64,000 nt of DNA from JACJWR01 sp963842975. Lineage in GTDB: Bacteria > Actinomycetota > Actinomycetes > S36-B12 > UBA10799. The notes beneath the pieces are model-generated. The model searched no databases. It was not told where the DNA came from and saw only the letters and a program-made list of their open reading frames with translations. Positions 1 through 9,043 of this stretch are shown in pieces. Within the stretch, counting starts at the first letter, position 1. Each line of letters begins with the position of its first letter. The stretch is taken from contig CAWJIH010000005.1 of the NCBI GenBank assembly GCA_963842975.1, positions 102,561 through 166,560 of the forward strand. Reading direction: 5' to 3'. Made by a program: the position numbers and the translations under genes.

Positions 1-36
1 GATCACCCCCGGCGGTGGGACGGATGGTCTTGGACA

Positions 37-861
37 ATGCAAGTTCGACGACTCAGCGATGCCGACCTCCCCGACGTCAACGCCTTGTTGGCGGCCGATC
101 CCGTCGCCAATTGCATGCTGCGCTGGCGGGTAAGTGCCAGCGGCATCAACCGGATCGGCGGCGACGTGCTCGCGGCGGTGGACCGGCGGGAACTCCGTGC
201 AGTGGTGCATGTGGGGGGCAACATGATTCCCGCGGCCGGATCTGACCCAGTCGCCCTCGCCGCCGTGGCTGCCCACATCAGCAGCCTGCCGCGTCGCAGT
301 GCCTCGGTAGTGGGGTTGGCCGGTGATGTGCGAGTGCTGTGGCAGGCCCTGCAGCCGGGATGGGCGCCGGCCCGGGAAGAACGCATGGATCAACCGCTCA
401 TGGTCGCAAACCGCCCGCCTTCGGTGCTCCCAAACACCGACGTCCGGTTGGCCGAACCGATCGATGCCGCACTGCTCTACCCGGCCACGGTGGCCATGTT
501 CACCGAAGAAGTAGGGATCTCGCCGCTGGAAGCCTCCAGCGAAGCTGCCTACCGCGCCCGGTTGATGTGGCTGATCCGACAACAGCGGGTGTACTGCACG
601 TTTGACCGCACAGGGGTGGCGTTCAAAGCCGAGATCGCCGCGGTCACCCCGGAGGTATGCCAGGTGCAAGGGGTGTGGGTGCGGCCAGATCTGCGGGGCC
701 GCGGCATAGGCTCAGCCGGAATGGCCGCAGTGGTGGCTGCCGCCAGCAAACCTGCGCGGCGCGTTAGCCTCTACGTCAACCACTACAACACCGCAGCCAT
801 CGCGGCCTACCAGCGAGCCGGTTTCACTCAGGTGGGCACGATGGCATCGGTGCACTTCTAG
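37..861 (+). CDS. GNAT-family acetyltransferase with N-terminal DUF4081-like domain
   Basis: A 274-residue protein of the GCN5-related N-acetyltransferase superfamily. The C-terminal half shows the acetyl-CoA pyrophosphate loop RGRGIGSAG (about residues 220-228) and the closing segment NTAAIAAYQRAGF (251-263). The first ~120 residues resemble the extra domain that precedes the GNAT fold in an actinobacterial family found beside ispG and proS (Rv2867c type, from memory). The acceptor substrate is unknown and I cannot assign a catalytic base. It lies 59 bp upstream of proS on the same strand. The ATG at 37 lacks a strong ribosome-binding site, so the start is only moderately certain. The family call is firm; the function is open. 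Confidence 0.85.
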   Translation: MQVRRLSDADLPDVNALLAADPVANCMLRWRVSASGINRIGGDVLAAVDRRELRAVVHVGGNMIPAAGSDPVALAAVAAHISSLPRRSASVVGLAGDVRVLWQALQPGWAPAREERMDQPLMVANRPPSVLPNTDVRLAEPIDAALLYPATVAMFTEEVGISPLEASSEAAYRARLMWLIRQQRVYCTFDRTGVAFKAEIAAVTPEVCQVQGVWVRPDLRGRGIGSAGMAAVVAAASKPARRVSLYVNHYNTAAIAAYQRAGFTQVGTMASVHF

Positions 862-920
862 CGGCCCTCGCGCCGGTAGGGTGACGGAACTGCTGTCAAA
901 TCCTCCGGGAGGCCCCGCGC

Positions 921-2690
921 ATGTTGCTGCGTATGTCGTCTTTGTTCTTGCGTACGCTGCGGGAAGATCCGGCCGATGCTGAAGTTCCCAGCCATCGACT
1001 GCTCGTTCGGGCCGGCTATGTGCGTCGGGTGGCGCCAGGGATCTTCAGTTGGCTGCCGCTCGGAGTCCGAGTGCTGCGGCAGGTGGAAAACGTGGTGCGG
1101 CAGAACATGGATTCGTCCGGTTTCCAAGAGGTCCACTTCCCGGCGCTGCTGCCGCGCGACTTGTATGAGGTGACGGGTCGCTGGGACGAATACGGCGATA
1201 CCCTCTTCCGGTTGTCCGATCGGCGAGGTGGGGACTACCTGCTCGGGCCGACCCACGAAGAGATGTTCACCGACCTGGTCAAGTCCACCTACTCGTCCTA
1301 CCGCGACCTGCCGGTGTCGCTCTATCAGATTCAGACGAAGTACCGCGACGAAGCCAGACCCCGCGCTGGGATCCTACGGGGACGCGAGTTCGTGATGAAG
1401 GATTCCTATTCGTTTGACCTGACCGACGCTGGACTCGACATCTCCTACGCCCAACACCGGCGCGCCTACCAGGCCACCTTCGCCGAACTCGGCCTCGACT
1501 ATGTGATCGTCTCGGCCCAAGCCGGTGCGATGGGCGGGTCGAAGAGCGAGGAGTTCCTAGCCCCGAGTGTGAATGGCGAAGATACCTTCGCCCGCTGTGC
1601 ATCGTGCGGATACGCCGCGAACACCGAGGCCGTCATCACCGTGCCGCCGGCTGAGGTCGACCACAGCCAGATTCCTGCCGCGCACGTGGAGGACACCCCC
1701 GACACCCCGACGATCGACACCTTGGTGGCTATCTCAAACGAGCGGCCAGAGCTCAGTAGGCCGGATCGAGCATGGCACGCTGCCGACACCCTCAAGAACG
1801 TGGTCGTGATGCTGACCTACCCGGACGGCTCAGCGCAGCCGCTCGCGATTGGGCTCCCCGGTGATCGGGAAGTGGATCTCAAACGGCTGGAGGCCGCGGT
1901 ACATCCGGCTGAAGTTCGCACGTTCGAGGAAGACGACTTTGCCGCCCACCCGGACTTGGTGAAGGGCTACATCGGCCCCGGCGCCCTTGGCACCGACTCG
2001 GCTAGTGGCGTCCGCTACCTGCTCGACCCGCGAGTGGTCCCGGGGACCCGCTGGATCACCGGGGCCAACAAGCCCGGCAGACACGTCTTCGACCTCGTGG
2101 CAGGCCGGGACTTCACCGCCGACGGCGTGATCGAGGCCGCAGAGGTGAAGCCTGGTGACACCTGCCCAGAGTGCGGAGGTGCGTTGGCACTCGACCGGGG
2201 AATCGAGATCGGACATATTTTCCAACTCGGGCGCAAGTATGCCGAGGCACTCGACCTCACCGTGCTTGACGAACGAGGCAAATCCCAGGTGGTCACCATG
2301 GGTTCATATGGCATCGGAGTCTCGCGGGCGGTTGCTGCCATCGTGGAGCAGAGCCACGACCAGCGCGGCATCATCTGGCCGCGCTCGGTGAGCCCGGCCG
2401 ACGTGCACGTGGTGGCGGCCGGCAAGGACGACGCGATCTTCGAATCGGGTGAAGTGCTCGTATCTGGGCTGGTGCAGGCCGGCCTCACGGTGCTCTACGA
2501 CGATCGCCGCGGCCCCTCCGTTGGTGTGAAGTTCAACGACTCTGAACTGCTCGGGGTGCCCACGATTGTGGTGGTCGGCAAGCGACTCGCCGACGGTGTG
2601 GTGGAGATCAAGGATCGCCGCACGGGTGAGCGCCACGACGTGGAACTGGCCTCCGCGGTGGCGCACATCGTTTCGCTGGTGCGCGAGTAG
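921..2690 (+). CDS. proS: prolyl-tRNA synthetase
   Basis: Charges tRNA-Pro with proline in the cytoplasm. At 589 residues it is the usual length for the bacterial-type enzyme with an inserted editing domain. The N terminus has the family signature RMSSLFLRTLRED followed by class II motif 1. Motif 2 is around residues 140-165 (YRDEARPRAG, then GREFVMKDSYSF). Motif 3, with GSYGIGVSRA, is near 460. The insertion domain lies between motifs 2 and 3, and the anticodon-binding domain occupies about 490-589. The ATG at 921 puts the conserved residues directly at the N terminus. It converges on the DUF4439 gene with only 16 bp between stop codons. Confidence 0.97.
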   Translation: MLLRMSSLFLRTLREDPADAEVPSHRLLVRAGYVRRVAPGIFSWLPLGVRVLRQVENVVRQNMDSSGFQEVHFPALLPRDLYEVTGRWDEYGDTLFRLSDRRGGDYLLGPTHEEMFTDLVKSTYSSYRDLPVSLYQIQTKYRDEARPRAGILRGREFVMKDSYSFDLTDAGLDISYAQHRRAYQATFAELGLDYVIVSAQAGAMGGSKSEEFLAPSVNGEDTFARCASCGYAANTEAVITVPPAEVDHSQIPAAHVEDTPDTPTIDTLVAISNERPELSRPDRAWHAADTLKNVVVMLTYPDGSAQPLAIGLPGDREVDLKRLEAAVHPAEVRTFEEDDFAAHPDLVKGYIGPGALGTDSASGVRYLLDPRVVPGTRWITGANKPGRHVFDLVAGRDFTADGVIEAAEVKPGDTCPECGGALALDRGIEIGHIFQLGRKYAEALDLTVLDERGKSQVVTMGSYGIGVSRAVAAIVEQSHDQRGIIWPRSVSPADVHVVAAGKDDAIFESGEVLVSGLVQAGLTVLYDDRRGPSVGVKFNDSELLGVPTIVVVGKRLADGVVEIKDRRTGERHDVELASAVAHIVSLVRE

Positions 2691-2706
2691 CTCCCGGCAG
2701 CCGTGC

Positions 2707-3153
2707 CTAGTTGCCTGCGGCCGGCGGGATCGGTTCGGTGCCGGGAAATGCTTGCTCCTCGGCGCCCCAGGTGAGGGCGCGAACGGCGGCTGCCTGCGCC
2801 GTGCTGGTGCAGTAGGGCCGGTCGGTTTGGACCACTGCGCCGGCGACCGCCGACCATCGAGGTACCAGGGCCAACTCCACTTCGGCCGCCAGCGCGGCGG
2901 CATCCGATTCGGATTGGTACGGCGGCAGGTCGAAGGCGGCAGGTGCCGGTGGCGGTGCTTCGCCGGTGGCCCCGATGCGGGCACGTAGCCAGTCGCGCTC
3001 GGCTCGATGGGCAGTCAGCGCAGCAAGAGCGTAGGGCCGCTGGTCGACGGCCACCCACGCAGTCAGCGCGCCATAGGCAAACACCGCTGCGTATTCCGCC
3101 GTCAGCGCGGCCACCAGTGCGCCAGCACCTCCGGGGGGAACTTCCACAGTCAT
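2707..3153 (-). CDS. DUF4439 ferritin-like protein
   Basis: A 148-residue protein of the DUF4439 ferritin-like family common in Actinobacteria. It is mostly alpha-helical and Ala-rich. ALTAEYAAVFAYG near residues 17-29 carries the Glu and Tyr typical of the first helix, and AHRAERDWLRARIG (about 48-61) supplies a second helix with His and Glu that could bind metal. There is no signal peptide. Its start overlaps the stop of the upstream lipoprotein gene by four bases, so the two are probably translated together. Metal binding is a family expectation and no biochemical role is established. Confidence 0.8.
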   Translation of the reverse strand: MTVEVPPGGAGALVAALTAEYAAVFAYGALTAWVAVDQRPYALAALTAHRAERDWLRARIGATGEAPPPAPAAFDLPPYQSESDAAALAAEVELALVPRWSAVAGAVVQTDRPYCTSTAQAAAVRALTWGAEEQAFPGTEPIPPAAGN

Positions 3154-3617
3154 GATTCAACCGCGAGGGCAGTGACGTGTTGTGCCTCGGAGGCGCTGAT
3201 CAGACACAACAGCGAGGCCAGTTCGCTGTCGGTGGTTCGGGTGCAGGCTCCAGAGTGCAATCCAACCGCCAAGCGCTCCGCTTCGCGCAGTTGGGCCAGC
3301 ACGTCGACCTGCAACGTCGGGGTTGGTGAGGAAAGCGGCGCCGCTGGCTCGGTCAGGCCCGCCCGGAGTGCCTCTGCATGAGCCAGGTGGCTTTCCAGGA
3401 TTGGTTCCAGCGAAGCGGCCAAGTCGGTTCGTTGGGCTATCACTGCCTGGTAGAGGGCGATGAGGGCGAGCTCGTCGCCCAATGACTCTCTGCGTACGGG
3501 GTCAGTCGGCGAATCCGCCGAATCGCCTTCCCCCCGCGTACAAGCCGACAGCAGCGGTAGCGCCGCCAACCCTAGGCCCAGCACGGCTCTGCGGCTGGTT
3601 CGAACGGTGGTGCTCAT
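3150..3617 (-). CDS. ferritin-like lipoprotein (DUF4439-type), probable Tat export
   Basis: A 155-residue secreted lipoprotein. The N terminus has a twin-arginine-like motif (TSRRAVLGL, residues 7-15), a hydrophobic stretch and a lipobox LLSAC with the lipidated Cys near residue 26. The mature part is helical, with Glu/His pairs such as ILESHLAHAEAL (about 88-99) and ISASEAQHVTAL (about 140-151) that suggest a four-helix ferritin-like bundle. It overlaps the cytosolic DUF4439 gene by ATGA. The pairing of an exported and a cytosolic ferritin-like protein suggests related functions. The substrate is unknown, and Tat rather than Sec export is an inference. Confidence 0.75.
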   Translation of the reverse strand: MSTTVRTSRRAVLGLGLAALPLLSACTRGEGDSADSPTDPVRRESLGDELALIALYQAVIAQRTDLAASLEPILESHLAHAEALRAGLTEPAAPLSSPTPTLQVDVLAQLREAERLAVGLHSGACTRTTDSELASLLCLISASEAQHVTALAVES

Positions 3618-3701
3618 GGCATCAGCCTAGGCGGCGCTACCCTTATCCGGTACGGCAGCGATCGGTGTCGGTGTGTCAATCGAATGGAAGGGTTTGCGCT
3701 G

Positions 3702-4160
3702 ATGGCGAAGAAGGCCGATCGTGGCAAATCGTCCAAGGTGGAACGAGTGCTCGCTCCGGTGGTCGAGGGTGCGGGCTACGATCTCGAGTCCCTCGTGGTG
3801 CGACCGGCCGGGAAACGGACCCAGGTGGTTGTGACGGTGGATGCCGATGTGGTGGACTCCGATGGCCTGGCGACGCTCTCACGCGCGGTTTCTGCCGCTC
3901 TTGATGCCTCCGAGGTGATGGGCGAGCAGGCCTACACTTTGGAAGTGACGTCTCGAGGGGTGGGGACTCCGCTCACGCTGGCCCGCCACTGGCGTCGCAA
4001 CGTTGGCAGGCTGGTGGCAGTGCATCTCGACGATGGCACCGGATTCGAGGGCCGGCTCACCGCAGCGGATGAGGTCGGCGCTGTGGTGGAAGGCCGACGG
4101 GTTGACTTCGCCGATGTGGAGCGGGCCGTGGTGCAGGTCGAGTTCGGAGATGAGGACTAG
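3702..4160 (+). CDS. rimP: ribosome maturation factor RimP
   Basis: Needed for maturation of the 30S subunit. About 152 residues with the N-terminal RimP domain (YDLESLVVRPAGKRTQVVV, then DADVVDSDGLATLSRAVS) and the signature EVTSRGVGTPLT around residues 82-93, followed by the SH3-like C-terminal domain. An in-frame ATG lies 18 bp upstream at 3684. The ATG at 3702 is preferred because GGAAGGG sits about 11 bases before it. The stop is immediately followed by the nusA ATG, so this is the first gene of the nusA-infB operon, as in most bacteria. Confidence 0.93.
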   Translation: MAKKADRGKSSKVERVLAPVVEGAGYDLESLVVRPAGKRTQVVVTVDADVVDSDGLATLSRAVSAALDASEVMGEQAYTLEVTSRGVGTPLTLARHWRRNVGRLVAVHLDDGTGFEGRLTAADEVGAVVEGRRVDFADVERAVVQVEFGDED

Positions 4161-5150
4161 ATGGACATCGACGTCAACGCACTCAAGGCGCTGGTGCGCG
4201 AAAAGAACATGTCGCTCGACGTCGTGGTGGCATCGATCGAAGAGGCGCTACTTGTGGCGTATCGGCACACTCCAGGTGCGAGCAGTCGGGCGCGGGTGGA
4301 GCTTGACCGACGCACCGGACACGTCGTGGTGTGGGCGGGTGAAACCGATGACGACGGCAACCTGGTCGGCGAATACGACGACACACCGAGCAACTTCGGT
4401 CGGATCGCGGCCACCACCGCAGGTCAGGTGCTGCGTCAGCGGCTGATGGAAGTCACCGATTCGGCCACCGTCGATGAATTCGCCGGTCGGGTCGGGTCGT
4501 TGGTGTCCGGCCTGATTCAACAGGGGCGCGACGCCACCAAGGTCTTCGTGGACCTAGGCGATGGCATCGAGGGTGTGATCCCGCCCACGGAGCAGGTGCC
4601 CGGCGAGCAATACCAGCACGGCCAACGGATCAAGGCGGTCGTCACCGAGGTGCGCCGGGGCCCGCGTGGACCGGTCATCACCTTGTCCCGGACTCACCCG
4701 GATCTGATTCGGCGGCTTTTTGCGTTGGAATCCCCCGAGATCGCCGACGGTACGGTCGAAATCGTGGCGGTTGCCCGGGAAGCTGGGCACCGGAGCAAAA
4801 TAGCGGTCCGGCCGACGGTCCCCGAGGTGAACGCCAAGGGTGCCTGTATTGGGCCGATGGGGCAGCGGGTCCGGGCCGTCACGTCGGAGTTGCATGGGGA
4901 AAAGATCGACATCATCGACTTCGATGAGGATTCGGCAACCTACGTGGGCAATGCACTGTCGCCATCCCGAGTGGTCTCTGCTCGCGTTGTCGATCCGGTG
5001 GCACGAAGTGTGCAGGTCATCGTTCCGGACTACCAACTCTCGCTCGCGATCGGCAGGGAGGGCCAAAACGCCAGACTGGCGGCACGGCTCACTGGATGGC
5101 GGATCGACATCAAACCCGACTCTGCGCCCGCTGCCGACGACATCCGGTGA
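4161..5150 (+). CDS. nusA: transcription termination/antitermination factor NusA
   Basis: Binds RNA polymerase and modulates pausing, termination and rRNA antitermination. At 329 residues it is the short form without the C-terminal acidic repeats of the Escherichia coli protein, as is usual in Actinobacteria. Domains in order are the polymerase-binding N-terminal domain (1-125), S1 (about 130-200, VFVDLGDGIEGVIPP) and two KH domains (GACIGPMGQRVRAV near 230, and LSLAIGREGQNARLAARLTG near 295). It begins one base after the rimP stop, and its TGA overlaps the GTG start of ylxR. Confidence 0.97.
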   Translation: MDIDVNALKALVREKNMSLDVVVASIEEALLVAYRHTPGASSRARVELDRRTGHVVVWAGETDDDGNLVGEYDDTPSNFGRIAATTAGQVLRQRLMEVTDSATVDEFAGRVGSLVSGLIQQGRDATKVFVDLGDGIEGVIPPTEQVPGEQYQHGQRIKAVVTEVRRGPRGPVITLSRTHPDLIRRLFALESPEIADGTVEIVAVAREAGHRSKIAVRPTVPEVNAKGACIGPMGQRVRAVTSELHGEKIDIIDFDEDSATYVGNALSPSRVVSARVVDPVARSVQVIVPDYQLSLAIGREGQNARLAARLTGWRIDIKPDSAPAADDIR

Positions 5151-5479
5151 AGGGGGTAGACTCGGCGTCGCAGGTGGAGCCAGGCACCCCGATCCGAACG
5201 TGTATCGGGTGCAGAGTCAAAGCCCGCAAGACCGATCTGTTGAGAGTCGTGGGTCAAGGTTCCCGAGTGGTTCCGGATCCCACTGCTGTGCATCCGGGCA
5301 GGGGAGCGTACCTCCACCCAGATGTGGGCTGCTACACACTCGCAACTCGCAGGCGAGCTTTCGCCCGCGCGTTGCGCATCACCGGAGAAATCGACACCAC
5401 GTCCCTCCGCGCAGCACTCTCCCCGGATCATTCCGACCAGCCGCAAGTGTCAAGGGAGCACAGGATGAGCACCCCATGA
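5147..5479 (+). CDS. ylxR: YlxR/DUF448 RNA-binding family protein
   Basis: About 110 residues. The conserved core PIRTCIGCRVKARKTDLLRV and the later GRGAYLHPDVGCYTLA segment identify the YlxR (DUF448) family. This is a small putative nucleic-acid-binding protein always found between nusA and infB. The frame is open further upstream inside nusA, but the GTG at 5147 overlaps the nusA stop as GTGA, the usual arrangement for coupled translation, so I place the start there. YlxR proteins have been linked to RNase P binding and nucleoid-type regulation in other bacteria; nothing here distinguishes these roles. Confidence 0.88.
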   Translation: MKGVDSASQVEPGTPIRTCIGCRVKARKTDLLRVVGQGSRVVPDPTAVHPGRGAYLHPDVGCYTLATRRRAFARALRITGEIDTTSLRAALSPDHSDQPQVSREHRMSTP

Positions 5480-5555
5480 ACGGGCAACCATGAAGTCATC
5501 GTCATACCACTGACGGCTCGGTCGCTGTGCGCGCCCCGGGCCAGAACGGAGAGAA

Positions 5556-8500
5556 GTGTCCAAGGTCCGGGTTTATGAAGTCGCAAAAGAATTAGGTATT
5601 GAAAGCAAGGAAGCAGTCGCCAAGCTTCGGGAACTTGGCGAATTCGTGAAGAGCGCCTCGTCCAGCATCGAGGCTCCAGCCGCCAAAAAGTTGCGCGCCG
5701 CGTATGCCGGCTCCGCTCCGGCGGAGGCCCCGGCGAAGGCACCGGCGAAGAAGCCTCGCCCCACCCCGAAGTCTGCCGCCCGCCCGGCGGCTACGCCAGC
5801 GTCAGCGCCGAAACCGTCGGCTACTCCAAGCCCGGCATCGCCTGCTTCGATCATCGGAGCAACTCCGGCCGGCAAGAAGCCAGCAGTGCCGGCGGCTCCA
5901 GCCGCGTCAACGCCCGCTCCGCCGGCAACCGAGGTTCCCACGACAGCGGCACCGGCGCCATCCCCAGCCCAGCAACCGGCGCAGCCAGTTGCCCAACCGG
6001 CGGCACCGCAAACCGCGCCCGCCGCACCGTCGCCTGCGAGCGGCACGGTGCCGGCACCAGTTCCGGGACGCCCCGCCGGCCCGGCGCCGCGCAAGCCTGC
6101 AGCGGCCCCGGCGGCCCCGGCATCAGCCCCTGCAGCCAAAGCTGGAGAGGCACCACGTCAGGGCGCAAAACCCGCTGCCGGAGCGTCGACCCCCGGAACT
6201 GCTGCCCCTGCCGGTGGACGCGGACCAGCACCATCGTCTGGGGCCCCTCGGCCCACCCCGGGTACGCCCGGAAAACGGCCAGGCAACCGTCCTGCCGGCG
6301 GATCGCGTCCGGGCAACAACCCGTTCAGCAGCAGCCAAGGAATGCGCGCGAGCGGACCCCGTCCGGGCAACAACCCATTCAGCAGCAGCCAAGGCATGAA
6401 GCCGGATGCACCGGCACCTGGCGGTCCGCGACCCAACCCGAACATGATGCCTCCCCGGCCACGTAAACCAGCCGCTCCCGCGGGACGCGGTGGACCGCGT
6501 CCTGGAGGCGGCAGAGATGGCCGTCCCGGCGGTGGCGGCGGAGGCGCCGGCCGTGGTGGGCAATCCAGCGGCGGTCAGCGTCCCGGCGGCGCACCGACGA
6601 CGGCGGGACGTCCCGGCCAAGGCAGGCCAGGCGGCGGCGGACCCGGCAGGCCGGGTCAAGCAGGAGGGGCGTTCGGTCGACCCGCGGGTCCGGGTGGACG
6701 CTTTGGCGGACGTCCGGGTCGCAAGAGTCGCAAGTCCAAAAGGGCGAAGCGGCAAGAATTCGACAACATGGCAGCACCCACGCTCGGTGGCGCAAAGGTC
6801 GCCATGGGCGATGGGCGCACGATCCGTCTACCACGTGGCGCTTCGTTGACCGACCTCGCGGAGCGCATCGACGTCAATCCGGCGGCGCTGGTAGCAGCCC
6901 TGTTCAGCCTCGGCGAGGTGGTGACCGCCACCCAATCTGTTGGTGACGAAACCCTGGAACTGCTTGGTGCGGAGCTCAACTACGACATCCAGGTCGTCTC
7001 ACCAGAGGACGAGGATCGCGAGTTGCTCGGCCGATTCAACATCGAATTCGGCGAAAACGAAGGCGACCTCGACGATCTCCAGTCGCGTCCGCCGGTGGTC
7101 ACCGTGATGGGTCACGTCGACCACGGAAAGACCAAACTGCTGGACGCCTTGCGTCACACCAACGTGGTCAGCGGTGAGGCCGGCGGCATCACCCAGCACA
7201 TCGGCGCCTATCAGGTTCGCGCCCATCCGGGCGAGGACTCCGAGCGGGCAATCACCTTCATCGACACCCCAGGTCACGAGGCGTTCACCGCGATGCGTGC
7301 CCGGGGAGCGAAGGTAACCGACATTGCGATCCTGGTGGTCGCAGCCGACGACGGTGTGAAACCTCAAACAATTGAGGCCCTCAACCACGCCCAAGCCGCC
7401 GATGTGCCGATCGTGGTCGCAGTCAACAAGATCGACAAGGAAGGCGCAGACCCGACGAAGGTGCGCGGCCAACTCACCGAATACGGGTTGGTGGCTGAGG
7501 AGTACGGCGGCGAGACGATCTTCGTCGACGTTTCCGCGTTGCAGCGGCAGGGTATCGACGAGTTGCTCGAGGCCGTGCTGCTCACCGCAGATGCCACGCT
7601 GGACTTGCAGGCCAACCCCGATCAAGACGCGCAAGGTGTTGCGATCGAGGCCCACCTCGACAAAGGCCGTGGTCCGGTGGCCACGGTGCTGGTGCAGCGC
7701 GGCACGCTGCGTCCGGGTGACTCGATCGTGGCCGGCGACGCCCACGGCCGGGTGCGGGCCATGCTCGACGAGTTCGGCAACACCCTCGCTGAGGCGACGC
7801 CGTCCCGGCCGGTGCAGGTGCTGGGCTTGACGTCCGTGCCCGGTGCCGGCGACACCTTCCTGGTGGTGGAAGAAGACCGGGTCGCCCGGCAAATCGCCAA
7901 CACCCGGCAGGCTCGCGAGCGCAACGCGCAACTGGCGCAGAGCCGTGGCCGTCGCACGCTGGAGGACTTCCTCAAGCAGGTCGAGCGCGGTGTCGTCGAG
8001 GAACTCAAGCTGATCCTCAAGGGCGACGTGTCCGGTTCGGTGGAAGCGCTGGAAGACGCGTTGGTGAAACTGGAAGTTGGCGACGACGTCTCCCTCCGGG
8101 TTATCCACCGCGGTGTCGGTGCCATCACCGAGAACGATGTCACCCTCGCCAGCGCCTCAGATGCGGTGATCATCGGGTTCAACGTCCGACCAGAAGGCAA
8201 GGCCCGCGAACTCGCTGAGCGGGAAAACGTCGACGTGCGCTACTACAGCATCATCTACCAGGCCATCGAGGACGTGGAAGCTGCGCTCAAGGGCATGCTC
8301 AAGCCGGAGTTTGAGGAAGCTCAACTCGGCACCGCCGAAGTGCGCGAAGTCTTCCGGTCGTCGAAGTTCGGCAACATTGCCGGTTGCCTCGTGCGGTCAG
8401 GCCTCATCAAGCGCAACTCAAAGGCTCGGTTGGTGCGCGACGGTGTGGTGGTCGCGGACAATCTCGGCGTGCAGTCGCTGCGGCGATTCAAAGACGACGT

Positions 8501-8612
8501 CACCGAGGTCCGCGAGGGCTACGAGTGCGGTATCGGCTTGGGGTCGTTCAACGACGTCAAGCCCGACGACGTCATTGAGACCTATGAGATGCGGCAGAAG
8601 GAGCGCGCATGA
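5556..8612 (+). CDS. infB: translation initiation factor IF-2
   Basis: GTPase that places initiator tRNA on the 30S subunit. It has 1018 residues and a GTG start with GGAGAG just upstream. The N-terminal ~30 residues are the IF2_N fold (VYEVAKELGIESKEAVAKL). A very long Ala/Pro/Gly-rich disordered region (about 50-390) follows, typical of Actinobacteria, ending in a basic RPGRKSRKSKRAKRQEF patch. A second IF2_N lies near 420-470. The G domain starts around 515, with G1 GHVDHGKTKLLD, G3 DTPGHEAFTAMRARGAK and G4 NKID, followed by beta-barrel domains. The disordered region has two near-identical blocks, RPGNNPFSSSQGM, 17 residues apart. The stop overlaps rbfA by ATGA. Confidence 0.97.
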   Translation: MSKVRVYEVAKELGIESKEAVAKLRELGEFVKSASSSIEAPAAKKLRAAYAGSAPAEAPAKAPAKKPRPTPKSAARPAATPASAPKPSATPSPASPASIIGATPAGKKPAVPAAPAASTPAPPATEVPTTAAPAPSPAQQPAQPVAQPAAPQTAPAAPSPASGTVPAPVPGRPAGPAPRKPAAAPAAPASAPAAKAGEAPRQGAKPAAGASTPGTAAPAGGRGPAPSSGAPRPTPGTPGKRPGNRPAGGSRPGNNPFSSSQGMRASGPRPGNNPFSSSQGMKPDAPAPGGPRPNPNMMPPRPRKPAAPAGRGGPRPGGGRDGRPGGGGGGAGRGGQSSGGQRPGGAPTTAGRPGQGRPGGGGPGRPGQAGGAFGRPAGPGGRFGGRPGRKSRKSKRAKRQEFDNMAAPTLGGAKVAMGDGRTIRLPRGASLTDLAERIDVNPAALVAALFSLGEVVTATQSVGDETLELLGAELNYDIQVVSPEDEDRELLGRFNIEFGENEGDLDDLQSRPPVVTVMGHVDHGKTKLLDALRHTNVVSGEAGGITQHIGAYQVRAHPGEDSERAITFIDTPGHEAFTAMRARGAKVTDIAILVVAADDGVKPQTIEALNHAQAADVPIVVAVNKIDKEGADPTKVRGQLTEYGLVAEEYGGETIFVDVSALQRQGIDELLEAVLLTADATLDLQANPDQDAQGVAIEAHLDKGRGPVATVLVQRGTLRPGDSIVAGDAHGRVRAMLDEFGNTLAEATPSRPVQVLGLTSVPGAGDTFLVVEEDRVARQIANTRQARERNAQLAQSRGRRTLEDFLKQVERGVVEELKLILKGDVSGSVEALEDALVKLEVGDDVSLRVIHRGVGAITENDVTLASASDAVIIGFNVRPEGKARELAERENVDVRYYSIIYQAIEDVEAALKGMLKPEFEEAQLGTAEVREVFRSSKFGNIAGCLVRSGLIKRNSKARLVRDGVVVADNLGVQSLRRFKDDVTEVREGYECGIGLGSFNDVKPDDVIETYEMRQKERA

Positions 8613-9043
8613 GCGAGGCCCGTGCACGGCGGCTGGCTGAAGTGATCCACGAAGTCGTCGCCGAGGCCTTGAAGTTCAAGGTGAAGGATCCACGAGTCGG
8701 CTTCGTCACGGTCACCGACGTCCGCGTCACTCCCGACCTACGCGACGCGACGGTGTTCTACACCGTGCTGGGCGATGCGGCGGAGCAGGAATCGACGGCA
8801 CGGGCGCTGGACTCGGCCACCGGGTTGCTGCGGTCGGAGGTGGGCAAGGAAACGGGTGTCAAGTTCACCCCGACCTTGACCTTCACCCCGGACGCAGTGC
8901 CGGAGAATGCGCGCCACATTGAGGATCTGCTGCGCACGGTTGCCGAGCGGGACTCCGAGATCGCTGCCGCCGCCGAGGGAGCGCACTTCGCCGGTGAGCC
9001 CGATCCCTATCGGAGCGAGGAACCCCCAACGGATCACGCGTGA
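8609..9043 (+). CDS. rbfA: ribosome-binding factor A
   Basis: A 144-residue 30S maturation and cold-adaptation factor with the single KH-like fold. Recognisable segments are RLAEVIHEVVAEAL at the N terminus, KDPRVGFVTVTDVRVTPDL (about 27-45) and the closing PENARHIEDLLRTV. The acidic tail after residue 115 is usual for actinobacterial members. It overlaps infB upstream (ATGA) and the DHH phosphoesterase gene downstream (GTGA), so it sits in the middle of a tightly coupled operon. Confidence 0.95.
   Translation: MSEARARRLAEVIHEVVAEALKFKVKDPRVGFVTVTDVRVTPDLRDATVFYTVLGDAAEQESTARALDSATGLLRSEVGKETGVKFTPTLTFTPDAVPENARHIEDLLRTVAERDSEIAAAAEGAHFAGEPDPYRSEEPPTDHA

Noticed and set aside
5704..6399. Alternative-frame proteins in the Ala/Pro/Gly-rich region of infB
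   Set aside because: Low-complexity GC-rich coding opens all frames; the Arg/Pro-rich products are artefacts.
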